DNA from: Kutzneria buriramensis
GTDB taxonomy: Bacteria; Actinomycetota; Actinomycetes; Mycobacteriales; Pseudonocardiaceae
Length of the DNA: 64,000 nucleotides
NCBI RefSeq assembly: GCF_003387475.1
Contig: NZ_QUNO01000002.1
Span: 558,001-622,000, forward strand
Reading direction: 5' to 3'
Positions 51,500 to 60,156 of this stretch are shown in pieces. The notes below the pieces were generated by a model. The model did not search any database. It saw only the letters and a program-made list of their open reading frames with translations, and was not told the origin of the DNA. How positions within the stretch are numbered: position 1 is the stretch's first letter; the number at the start of each line of letters is the position of its first letter. The translations under genes and the position numbers were made by a program.

Positions 51500-53391
51500 T
51501 CGTGCCGCCACTGGACGTCCTGCCGGTCCGGCTCCTCGCGCAGCACCGCCGCGTCGAGGAACCGCTCCGGGATCGCGAAGGCGTCCACCAGGGTGCGCGC
51601 GTGCGGCCGTAGCTTGCGGCACAGCGCGTTCACCGCCCCGTTCACGGCCTTGCCGCGGCCCGGCGTCAGCCGGCCGTGCGCGAGGAACCACGCCAGGTCC
51701 TCGTTGATCGTGTGCACCGCGTACAACGAGCACACCCGGTCGAGCAGGCGTTTGGCGTCCCCGTCGGCGCAGCGCCCGACCGCGTCCGAGAACGCTTGCA
51801 GCACAAGGCGTTCGGTGTGCACGCGGCCCACGCGCAGCACGTGGTCCTGCGCGTTGTTGAACACCTCGAACGGATCGGCCTCGCCGCCGGCGGCCCGACG
51901 CAGGCGCCGGGCCAGCCCCGACAGCACGTGCGCCTCCCGGTCCTCGAACGCCTGTAGCTGCCAGCTGCGGTCGTAGAGGGCGTCGGGGTCGTCCCGGCCG
52001 AGGCTGGGCAGGCGCTCGGTCACCATGCCGACGAACTGCTCCGCGACGAAGCGGGCCATCGCCACCGTGCCGAGCTCCTGGAACTCGCTGCGGTAGTTGG
52101 TCAACAGCCCCTTGGCGACCAGTTGCAGCAGCACCGTGTTGTCGCCCTCGAACGTGGTGAACACGTCCGTGTCGGCCTTCAACGTTGTGAGCAGGTTCTC
52201 GGCCAGGTAGCCGGCCCCGCCGCACGCCTCGCGGCAGGTCTGGATCGCCGCGGTGGTGTGCCATGTGGACAGTGCCTTGACGCCGGCGGCGCGGGATTCC
52301 AACTCGCGCTGCCGGCGCTCGTCCGGCTCGGCCTGGCCCTGGAGTTCGTGCAGGGCGGCGGTGAGCTCCTCCTGCGCGAAGTGCAGCGCGTAGGTGGTGG
52401 CCAGCGCCGGCAGTAGTTTCCGTTGGTGCGCCTGGTAATCCAGCAGCACGACCTCGCGCTTGTCGTCCGGGCGGTTGAACTGCCGGCGCGTGTCGGCGTA
52501 CCGGACGGCGATGGTCAGCGCGCGTTTCGCCGCGCTGCCGGCGCTGCCGGCGACGCTGACCCGGCCGCGGATCAGCGTGCCCAGCATGGTGAAGAAGCGC
52601 CGGTTGTCGCTGGCGATCGGGCTGCGGTATGTGCCGTCCGCGTCGACCTGGCCGTAGCGGTCGAGCAGCGCCTCCCGCGGCACCCGGACGTGGTCGAACA
52701 TCAGCCGGCCGTTGTCCACGCCGTTCAGGCCGGCCTTGCGGCCACAGTCCGTTATGGACACTCCGGGCAGCGGATCGCCTTGTGCGTCACGGATCGGCAC
52801 CATGAACGCGTGCACGCCCCGGCTCTGGCCGCCGGTGATCAGCTGGGCGAACACCACCGCCGCCTTGCCGTCCCGGGCCGCGTTGCCGATGTAGTCCTTG
52901 CGGGCCGACTGGTGCGGGGTGTGGATGACGAAGCCGTTGTTGTCGAAGGTCGCCGTCGTGCGCAGGTGTTGCACGTCCGAGCCGTGACCGGTCTCCGTCA
53001 TGGCGAAACAGCCCGGCAGCGTGAGGTCCATGATGTCGGCGAGGTAGCGCTCGTGGTGTCGCTGCGTGCCGAGGAGCTGGACCGCACCTCCGAACAGACC
53101 CCACTGCACGCCGGCCTTCACCATCAGCGACAGGTCGCCGAAACCGAGCGTCTCGAAGGCGACCACCGAGCCGCCGATGTCGCCGCCACCACCGTATTCA
53201 CGGGCGAAGCCCAGCCGCGGGCCCTCGGTCTTGGCCAGGGCGTGCAGCTGCTCGAACACCAGCGTCCGGTGCTGCTCGGTGGTGAGGTCGCTGGCGTCCC
53301 GGTACTCGACGCCGGCCAGCTGCTCGCGGACCGTGCGGCGCAGCGCCGCCCACCGTCCGTCGAGGACATCGGTGATCGCAGTCGGCTCCAC
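51478..53391 (-). CDS. Acyl-CoA oxidase/dehydrogenase family protein
   Basis: This 637-residue flavoprotein has the acyl-CoA oxidase plan: N-terminal helical domain, beta domain with CFAMTETGHGSDVQHLRTTA (about 131-150) and C-terminal helices with YADTRRQF, REACGGAGYLAENLL and FEGDNTVLLQLVAKGL, the region carrying the catalytic Glu. It is longer than acyl-CoA dehydrogenases (about 380), as in peroxisomal-type oxidases that pass electrons to oxygen. It lies 29 bp from a palindrome shared with the secreted protein gene. Confidence 0.88.
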   Translation of the reverse strand: MEPTAITDVLDGRWAALRRTVREQLAGVEYRDASDLTTEQHRTLVFEQLHALAKTEGPRLGFAREYGGGGDIGGSVVAFETLGFGDLSLMVKAGVQWGLFGGAVQLLGTQRHHERYLADIMDLTLPGCFAMTETGHGSDVQHLRTTATFDNNGFVIHTPHQSARKDYIGNAARDGKAAVVFAQLITGGQSRGVHAFMVPIRDAQGDPLPGVSITDCGRKAGLNGVDNGRLMFDHVRVPREALLDRYGQVDADGTYRSPIASDNRRFFTMLGTLIRGRVSVAGSAGSAAKRALTIAVRYADTRRQFNRPDDKREVVLLDYQAHQRKLLPALATTYALHFAQEELTAALHELQGQAEPDERRQRELESRAAGVKALSTWHTTAAIQTCREACGGAGYLAENLLTTLKADTDVFTTFEGDNTVLLQLVAKGLLTNYRSEFQELGTVAMARFVAEQFVGMVTERLPSLGRDDPDALYDRSWQLQAFEDREAHVLSGLARRLRRAAGGEADPFEVFNNAQDHVLRVGRVHTERLVLQAFSDAVGRCADGDAKRLLDRVCSLYAVHTINEDLAWFLAHGRLTPGRGKAVNGAVNALCRKLRPHARTLVDAFAIPERFLDAAVLREEPDRQDVQWRHDQANAAS

Positions 53392-53419
53392 CGGCCGAGC
53401 GTAACCAGGTTCCTGGCAC

Positions 53420-53435
53420 TACGCAGAACTGCGTA
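53420..53435. promoter_or_regulatory. Palindrome TACGCAGAACTGCGTA upstream of the first secreted paralogue
   Basis: Six-base arms TACGCA/TGCGTA around four bases, between the divergent acyl-CoA oxidase and secreted-protein genes. The same dyad and flanking sequence recur at 54668, so it came along with the gene duplication and is probably functional. Confidence 0.65.
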
Positions 53436-53470
53436 TTTGCGGCCGTGTCCGCGCTGGTCACGATGTCGCC

Positions 53471-54667
53471 ATGTTGAGCAGAAAGGCCAAGGCGCTGGCG
53501 GCTGCGGTGGTCCTGGCCGCCGCGTCGCTGACCGCCCCCGCCGCGCACGCCGGCGCCGGCTACTTCACCACCCTGGACCTGACCGCGCAGGCCGGCGCGC
53601 CGACTGCCGGGCCGTCGCAGTCCGTCGGCTGGTCGACGCCGTGGGACCTCCAGCGGCACATCGCCTACCGCGCCGCCGACGGCCGGTTGATCGTCGCCAG
53701 CTCCGCCGCCGGGAGTTCCGACTGGACGTGGACCACCGCCGTCGGCCCCGCCGACATCTACTACGGCTACCTGTCGGCGTTCACGTACTCCTGGGACCAG
53801 ACCTCGCGCATCGTCTACGTCAACGGGAACACCCACCACCTGATCGAGACCTGGAACAGCCCGTCGTCGCCGACCTGGCAGACCGTCGACCTCACTGCGG
53901 CGCACAACGGCCCGGCGATCCAGACCGACCCGCACGGCTACGAGCAGAACGGCCAGATGCACATCGTGTTCCTGGACGGCTCGGGCGACGGCACGATCTG
54001 GGAGGCCGTGTTCAAGCCCGGTCCGGGCTGGCGGTTCATCAACCTGACCACGCTGACCGGGATCCGCAGCAGGCCCAACAACGGCGAGTCGCTGACCGCC
54101 GCATCGCTCGGCGCCGACGGTGAGGCCATCGGCTATGTCGGCACCGACGGCTACCCGCACGTGCTGCGCGGCCTGAACGGGGTGTGGACGGACCAACGGG
54201 TCGGCGTGCCGGCCGTGACCTCCTTCCTCAACCTCAACTCGATGGTGTTCCTGCGCGACAACCACCTCGTGCGCTACACGCTCCGCTACGAGGCCCCCGA
54301 CATCGACATGCACCTGGCCACGCTGACCGCCGGCACGTGGACCGACACCGACGTGTTCAAGGTCCTGCCGCAGTCGACCGGCTACGAGGCGGTCGCCAAG
54401 GACGACTCGTACGCCTTCGACGCCGACGGCAGCGAGCACATGTTCACCATCGCCGGCAACGCCGGTGTGCACGAGTACGTGCGCACCCTCGACGGCCGCT
54501 GGTACTTCTGGGCCGACACCGGTCCGATCGTGAATGCCCCGGGCGAGGTCTCCGGTTTCGCTGCGCCCGACGACAATGTGCACGGCACCGAGACGGAGTT
54601 CTACGTCTACCAGAGCCCCGACCGGCACCAGATGGTCGCCGACCTCACCGCGCCGTACCAGCCGTAG
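53471..54667 (+). CDS. Secreted beta-propeller-like protein, paralogue 1
   Basis: This 398-residue protein has a signal peptide (KALAAAVVLAAASLTAPAAHA, cleavage near 28) and a body of repeated units around W-TxxDLT and DGxxHxxY: WSTPWDLQRHIAYR, HHLIETWNSPSSPTWQTVDLT, GYEQNGQMHIVFL, GYPHVLRGLNGVWTDQRVG and MVADLTAPYQP. This looks like a six- or seven-bladed propeller as in secreted fucose-lectin-like or lyase-like proteins, without visible catalytic residues. Paralogue 2, also 398 residues, follows after 52 bp. I do not recognise a named family. Confidence 0.8.
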   Translation: MLSRKAKALAAAVVLAAASLTAPAAHAGAGYFTTLDLTAQAGAPTAGPSQSVGWSTPWDLQRHIAYRAADGRLIVASSAAGSSDWTWTTAVGPADIYYGYLSAFTYSWDQTSRIVYVNGNTHHLIETWNSPSSPTWQTVDLTAAHNGPAIQTDPHGYEQNGQMHIVFLDGSGDGTIWEAVFKPGPGWRFINLTTLTGIRSRPNNGESLTAASLGADGEAIGYVGTDGYPHVLRGLNGVWTDQRVGVPAVTSFLNLNSMVFLRDNHLVRYTLRYEAPDIDMHLATLTAGTWTDTDVFKVLPQSTGYEAVAKDDSYAFDADGSEHMFTIAGNAGVHEYVRTLDGRWYFWADTGPIVNAPGEVSGFAAPDDNVHGTETEFYVYQSPDRHQMVADLTAPYQP

Positions 54668-54683
54668 TACGCACAACTGCGTA
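54668..54683. promoter_or_regulatory. Palindrome TACGCACAACTGCGTA upstream of the second secreted paralogue
   Basis: Starts directly after the stop of paralogue 1 and is followed by sequence closely matching that after the 53420 copy up to the next ATG, including CTGGTCA and TCGCC. Confidence 0.65.
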
Positions 54684-54719
54684 TTTTCGGCTGCGTTCCC
54701 CCTGGTCAGGATTTCGCCC

Positions 54720-55916
54720 ATGTCAAGGAAATGGGCCACGGCGCTGTCCGCCGCGCTGGCCATGGGGGCCGCGGCGCTGTGCGCGCCGGCCGCACACGCC
54801 GGCGCCGGCTACTTCACCAGTCAGGACCTGACCGCGTCCATCAACGCACCCGTCGGCCTGGGCCAGCCGGTGGGCTGGTCCACGCCGTGGGACCTGCAAC
54901 GCCACTTCGCGTACACCACCTACTACGGCGGCGGCCGGCTCGTCGTGGCCAGCTCCGCGCCCGGCGGCGGCTGGACGTGGACCACCGCCGCGCTGAACGT
55001 CTATCCAGGCTTCCTGTCGGCGTATTCGTACTCGTGGGACCACAGCTCGCACATCTCGTACATCGACGGCACCAACCACCACCTGATGGAGCTGTGGCAG
55101 AGCGAGGCCTCGCCGACGTGGCAGAAGGTCGACCTGACCGTCACGTACAACGGGCCGCTCGGGGCCATGCACACGCACGGGTACGAGCAGAACGGCGAGC
55201 AGCACGTCGTCTTCGTCGACGCCGAGACCGGCACCGCCATCAAGGAGGCCGTCTTCACGCCCGGCCAGGCGTGGCACTTCGTCAACGTGTCCGCCCAGAC
55301 CGGTCACTACGCTTTGGATTCTCAAGGCTGGTACGTGACGGCCACCTCCCTCGGCGACGGCGGCGAGGCCATCGGCTACATCAGTGCTGACGGCTATCCG
55401 CACGTGCTGGCCGGGCCGGCCGGGCGGTGGACCGACCAGCGGGTCGGCGGCCCGGCCGCGACCGGGTCGTACTACAACGTCAATTCGATGGCCTTCCTCC
55501 GGGACGGCCACCTTGTGCGGTACGTGCTGCGCTACGACGAGCCCGACGGCGATGTGCACGAGGCCGCCTGGCAGTCCGGCGGCTGGTCGGACACCAACGT
55601 CACCGCCGTGACCGGCTCGCGGGGCATCGCCTCGCCGGACCAGGGCAACGACGCCTACATCTGGGACGCCGACGGCAGCGACCACATGTTCGCCACCGAC
55701 CGCAACAACGGCGCCGTCCACGAATTCGTGCGCACCCGCGACGGCCGCTGGTACTTCTGGACCGACTCCGCACCCGTGGCGAACAACGAAGGCTGGGCCG
55801 CCGGCTTCGCCGCTCCCGACGACGCCGTGCACGGCACCGAGACCGAGTTCTACGTGTACTACGACAGCAACCTGCACGTGGTGATCGCCGACCTCACCGC
55901 GCCCTACCAGCCGTAG
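54720..55916 (+). CDS. Secreted beta-propeller-like protein, paralogue 2
   Basis: This 398-residue tandem copy of the previous gene has a signal peptide (ALSAALAMGAAALCAPAAHA) and the same blocks: GQPVGWSTPWDLQRHFAYT, HHLMELWQSEASPTWQKVDLT, HGYEQNGEQHVVFV, GYPHVLAGPAGRWTDQRVG, HGTETEFYVYY and VIADLTAPYQP. The copies differ throughout, so the duplication is old, yet promoter dyad and C-terminus are kept. ATG 54720 gives the signal peptide; the longer frame upstream does not. A strong hairpin follows. Confidence 0.8.
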   Translation: MSRKWATALSAALAMGAAALCAPAAHAGAGYFTSQDLTASINAPVGLGQPVGWSTPWDLQRHFAYTTYYGGGRLVVASSAPGGGWTWTTAALNVYPGFLSAYSYSWDHSSHISYIDGTNHHLMELWQSEASPTWQKVDLTVTYNGPLGAMHTHGYEQNGEQHVVFVDAETGTAIKEAVFTPGQAWHFVNVSAQTGHYALDSQGWYVTATSLGDGGEAIGYISADGYPHVLAGPAGRWTDQRVGGPAATGSYYNVNSMAFLRDGHLVRYVLRYDEPDGDVHEAAWQSGGWSDTNVTAVTGSRGIASPDQGNDAYIWDADGSDHMFATDRNNGAVHEFVRTRDGRWYFWTDSAPVANNEGWAAGFAAPDDAVHGTETEFYVYYDSNLHVVIADLTAPYQP

Positions 55917-55925
55917 CCGGAGGCA

Positions 55926-55980
55926 TGCAGGGAAGGACGCCTGATCTGCCTTCAACGCGGACAAGGCGTCCTTCCCTGCA
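55926..55980 (+). terminator. Strong 16-bp hairpin terminator
   Basis: TGCAGGGAAGGACGCC (55926-55941) pairs perfectly with GGCGTCCTTCCCTGCA (55965-55980) after the paralogue 2 stop. Confidence 0.85.
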
Positions 55981-56062
55981 TCGGGAGAGGCCTGGAGGCG
56001 GGAACAACGGAGGGCTTGCGGGGCGTTGCACGTCACAGCCGACAACTCGAGGAGTGACGCAC

Positions 56063-56437
56063 GTGAGCAAGCCGGTGAAGATCCCGAACGAGCAGCACCC
56101 GATCACGGTGACGGCGCAGGGCCGGCACGTGGTGGCGACGGTGGGCGGCCGGGTGATCGCGGACACCCGGGAGGCGCTGACGCTCCAGGAGAGCACGTAC
56201 CCGGCGGTGCAGTACATCCCGCGCAAGGACGTGGACTTCGCCCTGCTGGAGCGGACGGACCACGAGACGTACTGCCCGTACAAGGGCGACGCCTCGTACT
56301 ACAGCATCCGGGCGGGGGAGACGTCGGCGGACAACGCGGTGTGGACGTACGAGGCTCCTTACGACGCGGTGGCGGAGATCAAGGATCACGTGGCGTTCTA
56401 CCCGAACGTGGTGGACGTGCAGGTCCGCGAGGACTAG
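56063..56437 (+). CDS. DUF427 domain protein (longer form)
   Basis: This 124-residue protein is a complete DUF427 domain: HVVATVGGRVIADTREAL, QESTYPAVQYIPRKDVDFALLE, then ETYCPYKGDASYYSI and the end AFYPNVVDVQVRED. The CPYKGDA core is the family hallmark. AGGAG precedes GTG 56063 by 9 nt. It converges with the gamma-glutamyltransferase-like gene (4-bp overlap). Role unknown. Confidence 0.87.
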   Translation: MSKPVKIPNEQHPITVTAQGRHVVATVGGRVIADTREALTLQESTYPAVQYIPRKDVDFALLERTDHETYCPYKGDASYYSIRAGETSADNAVWTYEAPYDAVAEIKDHVAFYPNVVDVQVRED

Positions 56438-58020
56438 AGGCCTTCGACGACGCCGCCGGAGAACGGGGTGCGGGCGCCGGCCAGGCGCTCACCCAGCGCG
56501 ATGCCGCCCCAGAAGCCCCGGGGCATGGCGGCGTCGCTGACGGGTCGCACGGTCAGGGGCTGCCCGAGTTCCTCGACGCGACGGAGGACCGACGGGTCGA
56601 AGCGGTCCTCGACGACCTGCGGGATCTCGGCGAGCACGGCGTCCCACGCCTCCGAGCGCGGCACGCCGGCCTCGCGGGCCCGCGCGACGGCCGCCTGCCA
56701 GGCGGAACCGAAGTGCTTGCCCCGTAATCGGTCCTGGAGCGGCGTGACCACGGTGTCGCCGGCGAGGTAGTCGGGCCCGTGGAACAGGGGCCGCCGCACG
56801 GCGTCGGCGATGTCGACGCCGAGCCCCAGCACTGCATGCAGGCACTGGAGCGTGGCGCAGTGCAGACCGGCGCCGATGCTGCTGGACGCCAGCACAGGCG
56901 CGCCGTCGCGCAGGGCAATGGCGGGGTTGACGGGGGACGGCAGGTGCTCACCGGGCCCGAGCTGCGCGAGCGCCTGCTGCTGGAAGGATGCGGCGTCGGG
57001 AATGGAGACGCCGCCGGCGAAAAGGCCGGTGGTGCCCCACAGGCTGGTGTTGATCGAGTGGCACGCGGCGGCGACCGCGCCGTGCGAGTCGACGGCCAGC
57101 ACGAAGTCGGAGTGGCTGCCGGGACGCATGGCCTGCCGCGAGATGTGGATCAGCTCTCGCAGTGCCGCCGGATCGGTCATCGGGTCGCCGACGCCTTCGG
57201 CCAGCCGTAACGCCTCCACGAGCTGGGCGCCGCCGCGATGGGGCCGGCCGACGGTGTGCACCTGCGTCCCGTGGAAGTCGGCGACCAGCGGCGTGGCCCA
57301 GATCGGTTGGTACGAAGCGAGATCCGACAGGCTCGCCTTGCCGCCGGCGGCCCGCACGACGTCGACGAACTGCCGCGCCCACGGCCCCCGGTACATCCAC
57401 TCCGCACCCTCGGCGGCGACGGCGCGCAGCGTGCGGGCCAGTTCCGGCTGCCGGAACTCCTCGCCCTCCACGGCCATGAACCCGGCGGGCAGCACGTCCT
57501 TGCGCAGCGCGAACTGCCGCGCCCGCCCGGCGCCGACCGGAAACCCTTCCGAGGCGACGAAAATCGCCGGCTCGAACAGGTCGGCCCACGGTAACCGCCC
57601 GAACCGGTCGTGCGCCGCCTGCAAGCCCGCCATGAAGCCGGGCACCAGCGCGGTCCGACCGCTGGGCGTGGGCTGGCGCGGGATGGTGCTCGGGTCGTCC
57701 TCCGCCGCGAAGGTGGCGAAGCCCGCGCTCAGCGAATCCGTTGCCCCGTCGGCGAAGTGTGTCAGGCTGAACACGCCGGCGTAGCTCACCCATGACCCGG
57801 CGGCCAGCGCGATCTGCGCGAGCGACGTCGCGATGACGGCGTCGACCGCGCTGCCGCCGGCCGCCAACACCTGCCGCCCGGCCAGCTGCGCGAACGGTCC
57901 GGTGGAGCCGACCATCATCGCCCGCTCGCCCTCGCCGGACACGCCTTCCGTGTCCGCCGGCAGCGTGCCGAGCTGGAGGTATCGGCGCACCTCGTCGGCG
58001 TCCCAGTTCCTCGGGTCCAT
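56434..58020 (-). CDS. Gamma-glutamyltransferase-family protein with altered nucleophile motif
   Basis: This 528-residue Ntn-hydrolase-type protein shows GGSAVDAVIATSL (55-67), SYAGVFSLTHFADG, VPGFMAGLQAAHDRFGRLPW and a late small-subunit part with SSSIGAGLHCATLQCL. The autocleavage/catalytic motif of the family (TTHxSVVD) aligns with HSDFVLAVD, so Thr is replaced by Ser304 and the next Thr by Asp. Activity, if any, may be as a hydrolase with Ser. No signal peptide. GGGGGAAAG precedes ATG 58020. Divergent from the LLM gene. Confidence 0.75.
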   Translation of the reverse strand: MDPRNWDADEVRRYLQLGTLPADTEGVSGEGERAMMVGSTGPFAQLAGRQVLAAGGSAVDAVIATSLAQIALAAGSWVSYAGVFSLTHFADGATDSLSAGFATFAAEDDPSTIPRQPTPSGRTALVPGFMAGLQAAHDRFGRLPWADLFEPAIFVASEGFPVGAGRARQFALRKDVLPAGFMAVEGEEFRQPELARTLRAVAAEGAEWMYRGPWARQFVDVVRAAGGKASLSDLASYQPIWATPLVADFHGTQVHTVGRPHRGGAQLVEALRLAEGVGDPMTDPAALRELIHISRQAMRPGSHSDFVLAVDSHGAVAAACHSINTSLWGTTGLFAGGVSIPDAASFQQQALAQLGPGEHLPSPVNPAIALRDGAPVLASSSIGAGLHCATLQCLHAVLGLGVDIADAVRRPLFHGPDYLAGDTVVTPLQDRLRGKHFGSAWQAAVARAREAGVPRSEAWDAVLAEIPQVVEDRFDPSVLRRVEELGQPLTVRPVSDAAMPRGFWGGIALGERLAGARTPFSGGVVEGL

Positions 58021-58044
58021 GTCTTTCCCCCTCATCTGTGCAGT

Positions 58045-58062
58045 ACTTATCAAAGCGTAAGT
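58045..58062. promoter_or_regulatory. Inverted repeat between the GGT-like and LLM genes
   Basis: ACTTA (58045-58049) and TAAGT (58058-58062) around eight bases, in the only AT-rich part of the intergenic space; may be an operator for either gene. Confidence 0.35.
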
Positions 58063-58101
58063 TCGGTGACATGCGCAAGTGGCTCTGGTAAGACCGAAGG
58101 C

Positions 58102-58983
58102 ATGAAGGTGCGCTTGGGCGTCGGACTGGGGCCGGACACGGCCACCAGCGAGTTTCCCGCGATCGTGGACGAACTGGAGGCCGCCGGCGTCGACTCGCTC
58201 TGGCTGTCCGAGATCGTCTACGGCAACCAGGTCGAGCCGATGATCGGCATGGCCCACGCGCTGGCCCGCACCAGGAAGCTCAAGGTCGGCACCGGCGTCG
58301 CCGTGCTGCCCGGCCGCAACCCGGTGCTGGTCGCGAAGCAGCTGGCCACGCTCGCCAGCCTCGCGCCCAAGCGCGTGCTCCCGGTCTTCGGCCTACGCCC
58401 GGCCCGCCGCGGCGAGTGGAACCTGTTCCCGGTGCCGGCAGGTCGCCGCGCGGCCGTCTTCGACGAGTCGCTGCGACTGCTCCGGCTCGTGCTCACCGAG
58501 GACGACGTCACCTTCCACGGCGAGTTCTTCCAGGTGGACGGCGTCAGCCTGAAGGATCGCCCGCAGCGGCCGCTGGACATCTGGCTCGGCGGCAGCGCGC
58601 CGTCCGCCCTCACCCGGATCGGCCGGCTCGCGGACGGCTGGCTCGGCAGCTTCGTCACGCCCCAGCAGGCGAAACTCGCCGTCGAGGCGATCAAGGCGGC
58701 CGCCGCCGAGGCGGGACGAGAGGTGGAGGAGGACCACTACGGGCTGTCGCTTGCCGTTGCCCCCAACGGGATTCCGCCCGAGCTGGCCCGGGCCGCGACC
58801 GAACGCGCACCCGGCACGGATCCGAACGACCTGGTCGCCGCCAGCTGGGACGACGCCCGTCGGCTGCTCGACGGCTACCTCGACGCCGGCCTGACGAAGT
58901 TCGTGCTCAGACCCGCAGGCGCCATGACCTGGCAGGATTTCCTGACGAACTTCCTGCCGCTGGCGGAGGCCCTGCAGAACTAG
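58102..58983 (+). CDS. LLM-class (F420-dependent type) oxidoreductase
   Basis: This 293-residue luciferase-like TIM barrel begins VRLGVGLGPDTATSEF, has ELEAAGVDSLWLSE (27-40), TGVAVLPGRNPVLVAKQLATLASL and RPLDIWLGGSAPSALTRIGRLADGWLG. Such proteins in actinobacteria usually use F420 rather than FMN. Substrate unknown. ATG 58102. The gene converges with the CoA-transferase gene; their ends overlap by 4 bp. Confidence 0.87.
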   Translation: MKVRLGVGLGPDTATSEFPAIVDELEAAGVDSLWLSEIVYGNQVEPMIGMAHALARTRKLKVGTGVAVLPGRNPVLVAKQLATLASLAPKRVLPVFGLRPARRGEWNLFPVPAGRRAAVFDESLRLLRLVLTEDDVTFHGEFFQVDGVSLKDRPQRPLDIWLGGSAPSALTRIGRLADGWLGSFVTPQQAKLAVEAIKAAAAEAGREVEEDHYGLSLAVAPNGIPPELARAATERAPGTDPNDLVAASWDDARRLLDGYLDAGLTKFVLRPAGAMTWQDFLTNFLPLAEALQN

Positions 58984-60122
58984 GCCCCATTCGATCGAAG
59001 CCAGCGCAGCACGGCCTCGGTGTGCTCGCCCAACGCCGGCACCGGCCCCATGTCGGCCTCCCACCCACGGAAGGTCGCCGGCGGGAGCAGAGCCTGCACG
59101 TCGCCGCCCGGTGTCGACACCGTTCGCCAGCGATCACGTTGCCGCAGCTGGGGATGCTCGGCGAACTCCGCGACGGTCCGCTGCCGGCCGAAGGCGATCC
59201 GGGCGTCCTCGAGCCGCGCCACGAGCTCCGAACCGGTCAGCCCGCCGAACACGGAGTCGATCACGGCGTCCAGCTCCGAGCGGTGCGCCAGCCGGGACGA
59301 GTTCGACACGAAACGCGCATTCGTGGCGACATGCGGCATCAGGAGCACTTTCGCACAGAAGTCCTGCCACTCGCGCTCGTTCTGGATGCCGAGCTGGATC
59401 ACCGTCCCGTCGCCGGCCCGGAAGGCCCCGTACGGCGCGATGGTCGCGTGACGCACACCACTGCGTTCCGGCGCCGATCCGCCGTAAGTGGCGTAGTAGT
59501 AGGGAAATCCCATCCACTCGCCGAGCGCCTCCAGCATGGACACCTCGATGTTCGAGCCCCGCCCGGTGCGCTCGCGGTCGTACAGCGCGGTCAGAATGCC
59601 GCCGTACGCGTACATCCCCGCCGCGATGTCCGCGGCGGCGATGCCCACCTTGGCCGGCTCAGCAGGTGAGCCGGTGATCGAGATGAGCCCGGCCTCGCTC
59701 TGGATCAGCAGGTCGTAGGCCTTGCGATCGCGGTACGGGCCGTCCGAGCCGTAGCCCGAGATGTCACAGGTGATCAGCCTCGGAAAGGCCGAACTCAGCT
59801 CAGCCGCCCCGAAACCCAGCCGCTCCGCCGCGCCCGGCGCGAGGTTCTGCACGAACACGTCCGCCCGCGCCGCCAGCGCGCGCAGCACCTCGGTGTCCTC
59901 CTTCACGTCCAGCTCCACGCTTTCCTTGCCGCGGTTGAGCCAGACGAAGTGGCTGGACTGCCCGTGCACGGTCCGGTCGTAGCCGCGCGCGAAGTCGCCC
60001 ACCCCCGGCCGCTCGATCTTGATCACGCGCGCGCCGAGGTCGGCCAGCTGGCGGGTGGCCAGCGGCGCGGCGACGGCCTGTTCCAGCGCGACGACCACCA
60101 GTCCGGTCAGCGGTCCTGGCAT
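58980..60122 (-). CDS. CaiB/BaiF family CoA-transferase (type III)
   Basis: This 380-residue protein has the family opening PLTGLVVVALEQAVAAPLATRQLADLGARVIKIERPG, FVWLNRGKESVELDVK (59-74), VFVQNLAPGAAERLG and the segment GIAAADIAAGMYAYGGIL where Asp165 fits the catalytic aspartate. It should move CoA between carboxylic acids. AGGAGG lies 6 nt before ATG 60122. It is divergent from the flavin monooxygenase gene at 60157 across only 34 bp, so a shared promoter region and joint use in a catabolic path are likely. Confidence 0.9.
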   Translation of the reverse strand: MPGPLTGLVVVALEQAVAAPLATRQLADLGARVIKIERPGVGDFARGYDRTVHGQSSHFVWLNRGKESVELDVKEDTEVLRALAARADVFVQNLAPGAAERLGFGAAELSSAFPRLITCDISGYGSDGPYRDRKAYDLLIQSEAGLISITGSPAEPAKVGIAAADIAAGMYAYGGILTALYDRERTGRGSNIEVSMLEALGEWMGFPYYYATYGGSAPERSGVRHATIAPYGAFRAGDGTVIQLGIQNEREWQDFCAKVLLMPHVATNARFVSNSSRLAHRSELDAVIDSVFGGLTGSELVARLEDARIAFGRQRTVAEFAEHPQLRQRDRWRTVSTPGGDVQALLPPATFRGWEADMGPVPALGEHTEAVLRWLRSNGA

Positions 60123-60156
60123 CGGCACCTCCTCGGTCGGTGGCACTATTGGACCC

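Noticed and set aside
53405-53416. CCAGGTTCCTGG palindrome just upstream of the acyl-CoA oxidase start
   Set aside because: It is a short GC palindrome with no second copy in the duplicated promoter region, so I do not claim it as an operator.
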